Below, one piece after another: positions 1 to 6,079 of a DNA stretch of 6,079 nucleotides (positions within the stretch are counted from its first letter, which is position 1; every line of letters begins with the position of its first letter). The position numbers were made by a program, and so were the translations under genes. The notes below the pieces were generated by a model. That model was not told where the DNA came from. It made no database searches and worked only from the letters and a program-made list of their open reading frames with translations. Location of the stretch: assembly GCA_024639625.1 (NCBI GenBank), contig JAHEIA010000207.1:1-6079 (forward strand), in the 5' to 3' direction. The DNA is from Chromatiales bacterium (lineage in GTDB: Bacteria; Pseudomonadota; Gammaproteobacteria; Chromatiales; Chromatiaceae).

Positions 1-2
1 AG

Positions 3-998
3 ATCCCGCTATTGGTTTCGGACATGAGTTTCGGTGCGCTGTCCGAGGAGGCCAAGGTGGCGCTCGCCAAGGGCGCGGAACTGGCAGGCACCGGAATCTG
101 CTCGGGGGAAGGCGGGATGCTACCCGAAGAGCAAGCCGCGAACTCGCGCTATTTCTACGAGCTTGCCTCGGCGCGATTCGGCTTCGCCTGGGATAAGGTC
201 AAAATGGCGCAGGCATTTCACTTCAAAGGTGGTCAGGGCGCGAAGACCGGCACCGGGGGACATCTGCCCGGTGAAAAAGTGAAAGGCAAAATCGCCGAAG
301 TCCGGGGGCTGACAGAAGGAGAACCTGCGGTTTCTCCTGCACGCTTCCCGGAGTGGAAAGAGTTAAGTCAATTCCGCGATTTCGCAGCGGAAGTGCGGGA
401 GAAAACCGGCGGCATACCGGTCGGCTTCAAGTTATCCGCGCAACACATCGAGAAAGACATCGACGCCGCGCTGGAAGTGGGCGTCGACTACATCATCCTG
501 GACGGCCGTGGTGGTGGCACGGGCGCCGCGCCATTGATCTTTCGCGACAACATCTCGGTACCGACGATTCCGGCCCTGGCGAGGGCTAGGCGGCATCTAG
601 ATGCCTGCCGGGCCTCGGATGTCACGCTTATCATTACTGGAGGCCTCAGGCATCCCGCCGATTTCGCCAAGGCGATGGCGTTGGGGGCCAACGGGATCGC
701 GGTTTCCAACGCGGCGCTGCAGGCGATCGGTTGTCTGGGCATGCGCGCCTGTCACACGAACTACTGTCCGGTGGGCATCGCCACCCAGAAGCCGCATTTG
801 CGCTCCCGCTTGCCAGTGGACATCGCCGCGGAGCGATTGGCGCGCTTTTTCTCGGCCTCGGTGGAATTGATGAGCGTGTTGGCGCGGGCGGCGGGACATC
901 GCCACTTAGGTGAGTTCTCGAGCGAGGACTTGACCACGTTCGACGTTGATATGGCCCGTCTAACCGGGGTTGCCTTCGGTGGTGTTGCGGGGCCGTGA
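3..998 (+). CDS. FMN-binding glutamate synthase family protein, C-terminal part (5' end outside window)
   Basis: The frame is open to the left edge (first full codon at base 3), so the true start lies outside. The visible 331 residues match the FMN-binding synthase domain of glutamate synthase large subunits and its standalone relatives. Seen in order: an early MSFGALS motif, CSGEGGMLPEE, GQGAKTGTGGHLPGEKV (FMN-barrel loop), LDGRGGGTGAAP, a glycine-rich ITGGLRHPADFAKA phosphate-binding stretch, and CHTNYCPVGIATQ. Cysteine codons at 732, 750 and 765 give C-x5-C-x4-C, the [3Fe-4S] pattern of this family, so cofactor binding looks intact. By family, it transfers ammonia to 2-oxoglutarate or does a related amination in the cytoplasm. 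No glutaminase domain or small subunit is visible, so the ammonia and electron donors are unknown. Relatives include the archaeal-type enzyme and the N-methylglutamate synthase subunit MgsC, which cannot be excluded as the specific role. It ends with TGA, 20 bases before the next gene, probably in one transcript. Confidence 0.9.
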   Translation: MPLLVSDMSFGALSEEAKVALAKGAELAGTGICSGEGGMLPEEQAANSRYFYELASARFGFAWDKVKMAQAFHFKGGQGAKTGTGGHLPGEKVKGKIAEVRGLTEGEPAVSPARFPEWKELSQFRDFAAEVREKTGGIPVGFKLSAQHIEKDIDAALEVGVDYIILDGRGGGTGAAPLIFRDNISVPTIPALARARRHLDACRASDVTLIITGGLRHPADFAKAMALGANGIAVSNAALQAIGCLGMRACHTNYCPVGIATQKPHLRSRLPVDIAAERLARFFSASVELMSVLARAAGHRHLGEFSSEDLTTFDVDMARLTGVAFGGVAGP

Positions 999-1008
999 CA
1001 GGGTCCTT

Positions 1009-1013
1009 GGAGG
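1009..1013 (+). promoter_or_regulatory. Shine-Dalgarno GGAGG deciding the ATG start at 1019
   Basis: GGAGG lies five bases before the ATG at 1019. This favours that start over the upstream GTG at 995, which overlaps the stop region of the preceding gene and has no comparable site. Confidence 0.7.
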
Positions 1014-1018
1014 CGGAG

Positions 1019-1867
1019 ATGAGCACAGCGGACTTTCCCGCGCTCGATCACTCCGCGATAGCGGGTACTCGAGATGCGCTACACGCCTACGCACGGGTTC
1101 TGGGTGACTGGCTGAAAAGCTGCCGGGCCAGACGCAAACACTGGTGGCACGCCAGCTTACGCCCCTCTTTGAACGGTTTGACGACCGGCGTCGTACACGC
1201 TGGGATCGATTTCGAGCTTGAGCTGAGCCTGAGGGAGGGCCTGCTGCATGGACGAACCTCTACCGGGGCGCAGCTGTCCGAGCCATTGCGCGGGCAATCG
1301 GCTTGCGAGCTGGCGCTCAGTATGGAACGTTTCCTGCTTGCGAACGGCATTGATTCTCAGCTCGTACCCGAAACCGATGGTCGGGGCGACGGTGCGCGGT
1401 CCCATCCGGGTTATTCGGCAGAGCAAGCGCACACCATTGCCCGGGCGTTCAACTGGGTGGCGACCGCGATGTAGGTCTTCCGTGCCGGCATCCGCGAGGA
1501 AACCAGCCCGATCCAGCTTTGGCCCCATCACTTCGACCTGTCGTTGTTGTGGCTACCGGGTGCTAAGGTATCCGAGCAGGATCCGGCGGATGAAGAGCAT
1601 GCCGACAAGCAGATGAACTTTGGTTTCACGCTCGGGGACGAAGGCATCCCAGAGCCTTATTTCTATGTCACCGCCTATCCGCTGCCGGAGGCACTGCCGC
1701 ACACACGGTTACCGTTGGGAACCGTCTGGCGAACGGAAGGGTTTAGCGGCGCGGTGCTCTCGTACCGGACTCTCACGGGGATCAGTGACCCAGGCGCCTA
1801 CCTGCTGGAGGTCTGGCGCGTGCTCTTGAGCGCCGGTCGCGAGCACATGCTCGACGATATCCGGTAA
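1019..1867 (+). pseudogene. DUF5996 family protein gene interrupted by an in-frame TAG at 1472-1474
   Basis: Read from ATG 1019, the frame gives 151 residues, a TAG, then another 130 residues in the same frame to TAA at 1865-1867. The product would be about 282 residues, a usual size for DUF5996 proteins, whose function is unknown. Family-like features lie on both sides of the stop. Before it are the KHWWHASL strand, GLTTGVV, and a helix ending NWVATAM. After it are VFRAG, SPIQLWPHHFDLSL and a PYFYVTAYPLP segment. No frameshift is needed; restoring one codon (for example CAG, GAG or AAG) would rebuild the whole protein. The downstream half has no good ribosome binding site; TTG at 1541 or 1544 and ATG at 1613 are the available restarts. 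The gene follows the glutamate synthase-like gene by 20 bases and is likely cotranscribed. Recent nonsense mutation, sequencing or assembly error, and amber readthrough or pyrrolysine all remain possible. The neighbouring old yellow enzyme gene ends in an ordinary TAG, which argues against wholesale TAG reassignment. Confidence 0.75.
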
Positions 1868-1934
1868 AAGAGTGTGCAAAGGCCAGACGCGAGTTACGGC
1901 GGGGTTGGCTAGCTGACGCGAGCACTTTTTCCGG

Positions 1935-1963
1935 CAAGACCCCGCGAAGCCGCGAGGCTCTTG
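1935..1963 (+). other. Imperfect hairpin in the spacer before the old yellow enzyme gene
   Basis: Arms CAAGA and TCTTG close the structure. Inside them is a CC/GG pair step, with one bulged C and one C·A mismatch, and then CGCG/CGCG around an AAGC loop. No T-run follows on either strand, so it is not a convincing intrinsic terminator. It could be a leader structure or simply GC-rich spacer. It lies 44 bases before the next start codon. Confidence 0.3.
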
Positions 1964-1991
1964 GGTTATGCTTGGCGGATCCATCGAATCC

Positions 1992-1997
1992 AGAAGG
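1992..1997 (+). promoter_or_regulatory. Ribosome binding site AGAAGG for the old yellow enzyme gene
   Basis: AGAAGG is ten bases before ATG 2008. It supports that ATG over an in-frame TTG at 1972, which would add 12 residues (starting MADPSNPEG) that do not look like the family N-terminus. Confidence 0.5.
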
Positions 1998-2007
1998 TAC
2001 CCTGACC

Positions 2008-3147
2008 ATGACCGAACATACTGACCCGCTGTTCAGCGCTCTCCGGCTTGGAGCGATTACCCTGCCGAACCGCATTGTCATGGCCCCGCTGACGCGGGCC
2101 CGCGCGCGTCAACCAGGCGATGTGCCGACCGAGATGAATGCCAGGTACTACGCACAACGCGCCGGTACCGGTCTGATCATCGCGGAGGCCACCCAGGTGT
2201 CGCCCCAGGGAAAGGGTTATGCATTTACCCCGGGCATCCATTCGGCGGAGCAGGTCGAGGGCTGGCACAAGGTGACCTCGGCGGTGCACCAGGCCGGCGG
2301 CCGGATTCACCTGCAGCTTTGGCATGTGGGGCGCATATCCCGCCCCGAGCTGCAGCCCAACGGTGAGCTCCCGGTGGCGCCGTCGGCGATCCGACCCGAG
2401 GGTGCGCAGACCTTCATCAGCGCGGAGTCTGGCATGCTGGACGTGCTGGAGCCGCGGGCACTGGAGACGGACGAGATCCCAGGCGTCGTCGAGCAGTTCC
2501 GAATGGGCGCCGAGAACGCCAAGCAGGCGGGCTTCGATGGCGTCGAGATCCACTCGGCGAACGGCTATCTGTTGGACCAGTTTATCCGTACGAGCAGCAA
2601 TCAACGGACCGACGAATACGGCGGCTCGATCGAGAATCGCCTGCGCTTTCCGTTGATGGTGGTCGACGCCGTGGCGAGTGTATGGGGTCCCGAGCGCACC
2701 GGTATCCGCGTCAGCCCGACCGGCAGCTTCAACGCGATGCGCGACGACGATCCCGTAGCCACCTACGGCGCCTTCGCCGAGCGTCTGGAGGACACGGGAA
2801 TCGCCTACATCGAGGTGGTCGAGGACTCCTTCCAAGGAAACCACGCAGAGGGGCGGCCCGAGGCGGTCATCGAAGCCATCCGGTCGCGTTTTACGCGGGT
2901 TTATATAGCGAATGGAGCCTATACGGCGGACGAAGCGCGGCGCCGCATCGAGGCGGGGCTGTGTGATCTGGTCTCCTTCGGCCGGCCCATGATTTCCAAC
3001 CCCGATCTGCCGCAACGGTTCTTGGCGGGTGCGGCATTGAACGATTGGGACTCCAACACATTTTACGGCGGCGACGAGCACGGATATACAGACTATCCGA
3101 CGCTGGCGGAGGCCGTCGGAGTCCATGGAGGCGGCGACAATCATTAG
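2008..3147 (+). CDS. Old yellow enzyme family alkene reductase (NemA-like)
   Basis: This 379-residue protein is a full-length FMN-dependent TIM-barrel ene-reductase; about 360-400 residues is usual. These enzymes use NAD(P)H to reduce activated C=C bonds of enones, maleimides or nitro compounds in the cytoplasm. The N-terminus DPLFSALRLGAITLPNRIVMAPLTR is typical, with Thr29 in the FMN-tuning position of classical (thermophilic-like Cys-free) members. LQLWHVGR follows at 102-109. The substrate-binding pair is His182 and Asn185 in HSANGYLLDQF, as in yeast OYE1, where many bacterial homologues have His/His. Tyr187 is the proton donor. RTDEYGGSIENR and the C-terminal FGRPMISNPDLP phosphate-binding segment are intact. 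ATG 2008 is chosen because the family N-terminus begins there and AGAAGG precedes it. It stands 140 bases from the gene to its left and has a probable terminator directly after its TAG, so it may be monocistronic. The physiological substrate cannot be read from the sequence. Confidence 0.95.
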   Translation: MTEHTDPLFSALRLGAITLPNRIVMAPLTRARARQPGDVPTEMNARYYAQRAGTGLIIAEATQVSPQGKGYAFTPGIHSAEQVEGWHKVTSAVHQAGGRIHLQLWHVGRISRPELQPNGELPVAPSAIRPEGAQTFISAESGMLDVLEPRALETDEIPGVVEQFRMGAENAKQAGFDGVEIHSANGYLLDQFIRTSSNQRTDEYGGSIENRLRFPLMVVDAVASVWGPERTGIRVSPTGSFNAMRDDDPVATYGAFAERLEDTGIAYIEVVEDSFQGNHAEGRPEAVIEAIRSRFTRVYIANGAYTADEARRRIEAGLCDLVSFGRPMISNPDLPQRFLAGAALNDWDSNTFYGGDEHGYTDYPTLAEAVGVHGGGDNH

Positions 3148-3150
3148 CTC

Positions 3151-3173
3151 ATGGCCGTGGTTTGGCTATTTTT
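3151..3173 (+). terminator. Probable rho-independent terminator after the old yellow enzyme gene
   Basis: Arms ATGGCC (3151-3156) and GGCTAT (3164-3169) form a six-pair stem with one G·U around a seven-base loop. A run of five Ts follows (3169-3173). It begins four bases after the stop codon. The stem is short, so efficiency is uncertain. Confidence 0.45.
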
Positions 3174-3779
3174 CGCTATGGGGTCTGGGTTTGCCCCAAG
3201 CCCCGCCCGGTCGGGTAGGGCGCTGATGCGTCGGTGGTCTAGTAGTCCGGGCATCCGCGCTAAAACGTGGTTCGAGGCAGTGACACAAAGGATTTTGCGC
3301 TTCAGTCGGGTCGTCTCGGACGATCAATGCAGCACTCATGGGACTGTCGTGGGATCAACTCGTGACGAGCGAATCGGAACGAAAAGAACCACCGGTGTCA
3401 GCTCTCCATCCGAGAGCATTCCAGAATCTATATCCGGCCCCCACCCATTTCGTTCAGAGCTTCGAAGCCAGCGCCGAGCCTTGCGAGGAGAAGGTCTGCT
3501 TCTTCATTACCTCGTTCGAGATCACTACCCGGCGCTCTCGCGCAATTGCGGCTCGCCCTTCACCCTCGCAAAAGCACGCGGCGCCTCGACTAGCGCCGGC
3601 TTTCCGGTTCAACCATACGGCACTCGGGTTCCCGTACCGGATGGCTGCCATGTTGCCAATCCTCGATCTTCGACGGCTGCCATCGCGCCGTCATCCACCA
3701 CCCTAAGCGGAGGAATCTTGACGGCCAGGCGGGTACCAAAAAAGTCATTTCAGCGCATTGACTCTTTGGTTTGTCCCGC
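3174..3779. other. Gene-free spacer, nothing convincing
   Basis: Frames stay open here on both strands (for example 3151-3789 and 3338-3706 plus, 3454-3651 minus), but none has a good ribosome binding site or a recognisable motif. The plus-strand translations are rich in Ser, Arg and Pro, as expected from GC-rich non-coding DNA. I found no tRNA-like fold, no transposase motif and no long repeat. It may be a decayed gene or a long regulatory spacer between host genes and the injection-system operon. Confidence 0.5.
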
Positions 3780-3794
3780 TACTCTTTAAGAGTA
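3761..3794 (+). promoter_or_regulatory. Candidate operator: 15-bp perfect palindrome with an upstream half-site copy
   Basis: TACTCTTTAAGAGTA (3780-3794) is perfectly palindromic, with seven-base arms around a single central T. The half-site ACTCTTT also occurs at 3761-3767, exactly 20 bp before its copy at 3781-3787. This places the two on the same DNA face. A -35-like TTGACT (3758-3763) overlaps the upstream copy. Sixteen bases later a poor -10 candidate, TACTCT, lies inside the palindrome. The layout suits a dimeric regulator controlling the sheath operon, about 100 bases before its start. No regulator family can be named from this. Confidence 0.4.
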
Positions 3795-3825
3795 TTGCCA
3801 CTTTCGGTTACCACTGGTTGTCAGG

Positions 3826-3878
3826 CCGTTCGGTGCCATGAACGGATCGAATAAATGGAGGACGGACAGGATCGTCCG
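3826..3878 (+). other. Two small stem-loops in the presumed sheath leader
   Basis: CCGTTC (3826-3831) pairs perfectly with GAACGG (3840-3845) around an eight-base loop. CGGAC (3863-3867) pairs with GTCCG (3874-3878) around a six-base loop. Both lie between the palindrome and the Shine-Dalgarno. They leave the Shine-Dalgarno exposed, so they could stabilise the mRNA or bind a protein rather than block translation. Stems this short can also arise by chance. Confidence 0.3.
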
Positions 3879-3885
3879 CAAGCTT

Positions 3886-3891
3886 AGGAGG
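3886..3891 (+). promoter_or_regulatory. Strong Shine-Dalgarno AGGAGG for the sheath gene
   Basis: A perfect AGGAGG five bases before ATG 3897 fixes the start. It predicts high translation, as expected for a structural protein made in many copies. Confidence 0.8.
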
Positions 3892-3896
3892 GCATC

Positions 3897-6017
3897 ATGC
3901 CAGTCAGGCCAACCTACCCGGGTGTCTATATAGAAGAAATTCCCAGTGGCGTGCGCACCATAACGGGTGTCGCGACCTCCGTCGCTGCATTTATCGGAAC
4001 CTTCCGCAAGGGACCACTAAACGAGGCCATGCAGATCTTCTCCATGGCAGATTTCGAGCGCGAATATGGCGGCCTCGAGCGAAGCAGTGAAGCGTCCTAC
4101 GTAATCCAGCAATTCTTTCTCAATAGCGGCTCCCAGGCATGGGTGGTGCGTGTCGCCGATACTGAGACAGGGGCGCCGCCGACGGCGCCGCCTACGAACG
4201 CGAACACGGCGGAGGCCGTCGTGGAGAGCACTCCGGGCGATCAGATATTCAGGGCGCATGCGGGTCGGCGACTACGCGGTGAAAGTGCGCAGGACCCAGG
4301 GACCTGGGGCAACCATCTGCGGCTCGAAGTTGACTATGAAACGAGCGCGCCGAATAGCCTGTTCAACCTCACGGTCAGCGAGGTGCGAATCGACGGCGAT
4401 CGCACCACGGTGCTACAGACCGAGACCTATCGTAACCTCACGATGGAGCCCGATACCGCGAATAATGCGCTGGAGGTGGTCAACCAGGGGTCGCGTCTGA
4501 TTCAGTTGAATCGTGACTCCTTGGCGCCGGCCAACCCTCCGGTTCCCTTCGTTGCCACATTTCGACCGGCGGCTAGTGGTACGTTAAGCGGCGCTTTGGG
4601 TGGCAATGTCCCGGCGGTGGTTGCAAGCGTCGATGATCTGGAGATAACGATCACGCTCGACGATGGAGCCGGCGGAACCTTTGCCGTTGGTCCATTGGAC
4701 GTCCAGTTCGATTTTGCTACTACACCGACCGCGTACCTCGGAGGCAGTTCACCCGGGGACTTCAGCGCTTGGGCGCAAGCGCTGGAGCGGGGTATCCGTG
4801 AGGCGGCACGCCACCCGGTACCCTCCGGGGGCGGCGTTTTCCCCGTTGCTGAGCAGCCCTTCCTGGCCTATCTGGCCGGAGCGACAGTGGGGATCATCGG
4901 TAATGGCACGGTCGCGAATCCGCGCCGATTCCAAATCAAGGCGGGGCGTGCCGCACGCCCGTTCGATCCGACGGCGACTCTTAGCTTCGGCGGTACGGAT
5001 GTTGCTGAGTATGACTTGGACGGGCCGAGTGGCGCCGAGGTTTCAGGCCAGCAATACGGGTTGGCCGGGGGGCGCGACGGAGGCGTGACCGATGTGAACG
5101 GTAACGTCACCGTGCCCGAGGCGTTGTTTCGTGGTACACGGGCGGCCAAGACCGGGCTCTATGCCCTCGAGGACGTGGATCTTTTCAATATTTTGTGTAT
5201 CCCGCAGGCGGCCCGTCTGACATCGGCAGATGACATGCGTACCGTCTACGGAGAGGCGTTGAACTATGCCGAAGAACGCCGCTCAATGGCCCTGGTCGAT
5301 ATTAACGTCAATGTGAATCGGGTGGATCTGATCCACACCTGGCTTAACGACAACGGCGGGTTGCGTCATCCGAATGGGGCGGTTTATTTTCCACGCACCA
5401 ATGTTGCAGACCCGCTGAACAGAAACCGACCTACTTCCCTTGCTTCGAGCGGTACCATCGCAGGTCTTTGGGCTCGTACCGATACGCAGCGTGGTGTATG
5501 GAAAGCGCCGGCGGGAACCGATGCACGGCTGCGCAATGTGCAGAGCCTGGCTTACAACCTTACCGATGACGAGAACGGCTCTCTCAATCCTCTTGGGGTC
5601 AATTGCCTGCGAAATTTCCCGGTCTATTCGAATATCTGCTGGGGAGCGCGCACGCTGGAAGGGGCGGACGTTCTGGCATCGGATTGGAAATACATACCGG
5701 TACGGCGCACCACCTTGTTCATCGAAGAAAGCCTGTTCAGGGGTACCAAGTGGGTAGTGTTTGAACCCAATGACGAACCACTGTGGGCACAGATCCGGAT
5801 GAACGTGGGGGCTTTTATGCAGGACCTGTTCCGCAAGGGGGCATTCCAGGGAACGGCACCGCGCGACGCGTACTTCGTGAAGTGCGACGGAGAAACGACC
5901 ACCCAGCAGGATATCGACAACGGCATCGTCAATATCGAGGTGGGTTTCGCTCCGTTGAGGCCTGCGGAGTTTGTGATTCTCAAGATTCAACAGATCGCCC
6001 GTCGAACCGAGGTGTAA
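3897..6017 (+). CDS. Contractile tail sheath protein, probably of an extracellular contractile injection system (eCIS)
   Basis: This 706-residue protein forms the contractile outer tube that drives the inner needle in phage tails and Afp/PVC-type injection systems; it acts in the assembled particle. The N-terminus has the sheath hallmark YPGVYIEEIPSG (7-18), followed by a VAAFIGTFRKGP strand. DPGTWGN is at 133-139. The conserved C-terminal core starts near 418 (KTGLYALEDVDLFNILCIP). It continues with SGTIAGLWAR (518-527), GVWKAPAG (533-540), WKYIPVRR (from 597), IEESLFRGTKWVVFEPN with Trp619, and ends in RPAEFVILKIQQIA. A Pro/Ala/Thr-rich linker (about 88-105) precedes a poorly conserved middle region reaching to about 415. 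That region makes the protein longer than Afp/PVC sheaths of roughly 350-450 residues. It is the first gene of its cluster and is followed after 12 bases by a tube gene. Sheath identity is firm. eCIS rather than prophage rests on the tube start and on the absence of visible phage genes. Confidence 0.93.
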   Translation: MPVRPTYPGVYIEEIPSGVRTITGVATSVAAFIGTFRKGPLNEAMQIFSMADFEREYGGLERSSEASYVIQQFFLNSGSQAWVVRVADTETGAPPTAPPTNANTAEAVVESTPGDQIFRAHAGRRLRGESAQDPGTWGNHLRLEVDYETSAPNSLFNLTVSEVRIDGDRTTVLQTETYRNLTMEPDTANNALEVVNQGSRLIQLNRDSLAPANPPVPFVATFRPAASGTLSGALGGNVPAVVASVDDLEITITLDDGAGGTFAVGPLDVQFDFATTPTAYLGGSSPGDFSAWAQALERGIREAARHPVPSGGGVFPVAEQPFLAYLAGATVGIIGNGTVANPRRFQIKAGRAARPFDPTATLSFGGTDVAEYDLDGPSGAEVSGQQYGLAGGRDGGVTDVNGNVTVPEALFRGTRAAKTGLYALEDVDLFNILCIPQAARLTSADDMRTVYGEALNYAEERRSMALVDINVNVNRVDLIHTWLNDNGGLRHPNGAVYFPRTNVADPLNRNRPTSLASSGTIAGLWARTDTQRGVWKAPAGTDARLRNVQSLAYNLTDDENGSLNPLGVNCLRNFPVYSNICWGARTLEGADVLASDWKYIPVRRTTLFIEESLFRGTKWVVFEPNDEPLWAQIRMNVGAFMQDLFRKGAFQGTAPRDAYFVKCDGETTTQQDIDNGIVNIEVGFAPLRPAEFVILKIQQIARRTEV

Positions 6018-6021
6018 GGAG
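6016..6021 (+). promoter_or_regulatory. Shine-Dalgarno AAGGAG overlapping the sheath stop codon
   Basis: AAGGAG includes the last two bases of the sheath TAA and lies eight bases before ATG 6030. The arrangement indicates cotranscription and probably translational coupling of sheath and tube. Confidence 0.7.
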
Positions 6022-6029
6022 ACATCGCC

Positions 6030-6079
6030 ATGACACAATTTACGGTCAATCCGCGTCGGTTCGATCCCTACAAGAACTT
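6030..6079 (+). CDS. Tail tube protein, N-terminal fragment (runs off the right edge)
   Basis: Only 16 codons and two bases are visible, reading MTQFTVNPRRFDPYKN. This start closely resembles the conserved beginning of the tail tube proteins (T4 gp19-like, Afp1/Pvc1-type) of eCIS clusters, recalled as an xQFTVNxxRFDPYKNF pattern. Such proteins stack as hexameric rings to form the inner needle inside the sheath. Its position right after a sheath gene, 12 bases away with its own Shine-Dalgarno, supports the call. The rest of the gene and cluster lie outside the window, so the assignment depends on this short segment and the context. Confidence 0.8.
   Translation, partial: MTQFTVNPRRFDPYKN

Noticed and set aside
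1544..1867. Separate small gene starting at TTG 1544
   Set aside because: It is in the same frame as the DUF5996 gene, lacks a ribosome binding site, and family-like sequence continues upstream of this TTG to the amber codon.
1966..3144. 392-codon open frame on the minus strand, nearly coextensive with the old yellow enzyme gene
   Set aside because: It lies antisense to a protein with intact family motifs; the translation has no recognisable domain. In GC-rich DNA the opposite strand of a real gene often stays open.
3226..3290. tRNA-like fragments (GGTGGTCTAGTAG and GGTTCGAGG)
   Set aside because: The flanking bases do not form D-arm, T-arm or acceptor stems, so the resemblance is by chance.
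3151..3789. 212-codon plus-strand frame in the spacer
   Set aside because: No ribosome binding site, Ser/Arg/Pro-rich composition, no motif, and its start codon sits inside the probable terminator hairpin.
3838..3933. 31-codon basic open frame (starting MNGSNKWRTD) overlapping the sheath start, as a possible leader peptide
   Set aside because: It lacks a good Shine-Dalgarno, its ATG lies in a hairpin, and it overlaps the strong sheath start out of frame.
5283..6038. 251-codon minus-strand frame opposite the sheath C-terminus
   Set aside because: It is antisense to the most conserved part of the sheath gene, with no motif of its own.

Overview
The window is GC-rich (roughly 60%) bacterial chromosome, with tightly packed plus-strand genes and good Shine-Dalgarno sites. 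No gene fixes the taxon. The combination of a standalone FMN-type glutamate synthase, an old yellow enzyme and a contractile-injection sheath would fit a proteobacterium, but that is inference.

Left part (1-1867): the C-terminal part of a glutamate synthase-like FMN/[3Fe-4S] protein enters from the left edge and ends at 998. Twenty bases later, behind a clear ribosome binding site, a DUF5996-type gene begins. Its reading frame runs to 1867 but is broken by an in-frame TAG at 1472-1474. Family-like sequence continues in the same frame on both sides of the stop, so this is one gene interrupted by a single nonsense codon, or a recoded one.

Middle (1868-3173): a 140-base spacer holds an imperfect hairpin and a short direct repeat. 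It is followed by an intact old yellow enzyme (ene-reductase) gene at 2008-3147, with a probable intrinsic terminator directly after its stop.

Spacer 3148-3896: about 750 bases with no gene I can support. Its right end looks regulatory. It has a perfect 15-bp palindrome with a half-site copy exactly 20 bp upstream, then two small hairpins, then a strong Shine-Dalgarno.

Right part (3897-6079): a 706-residue contractile tail sheath protein, followed after 12 bases by the start of a tail tube gene whose first residues look like extracellular contractile injection system (eCIS, Afp/PVC-type) tubes. This is most likely the first part of an eCIS operon that continues beyond the right edge. Sheath and tube would assemble into the contractile outer tube and inner needle. 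The metabolic genes to the left appear to be unrelated host genes, separated from it by the terminator and the long spacer.
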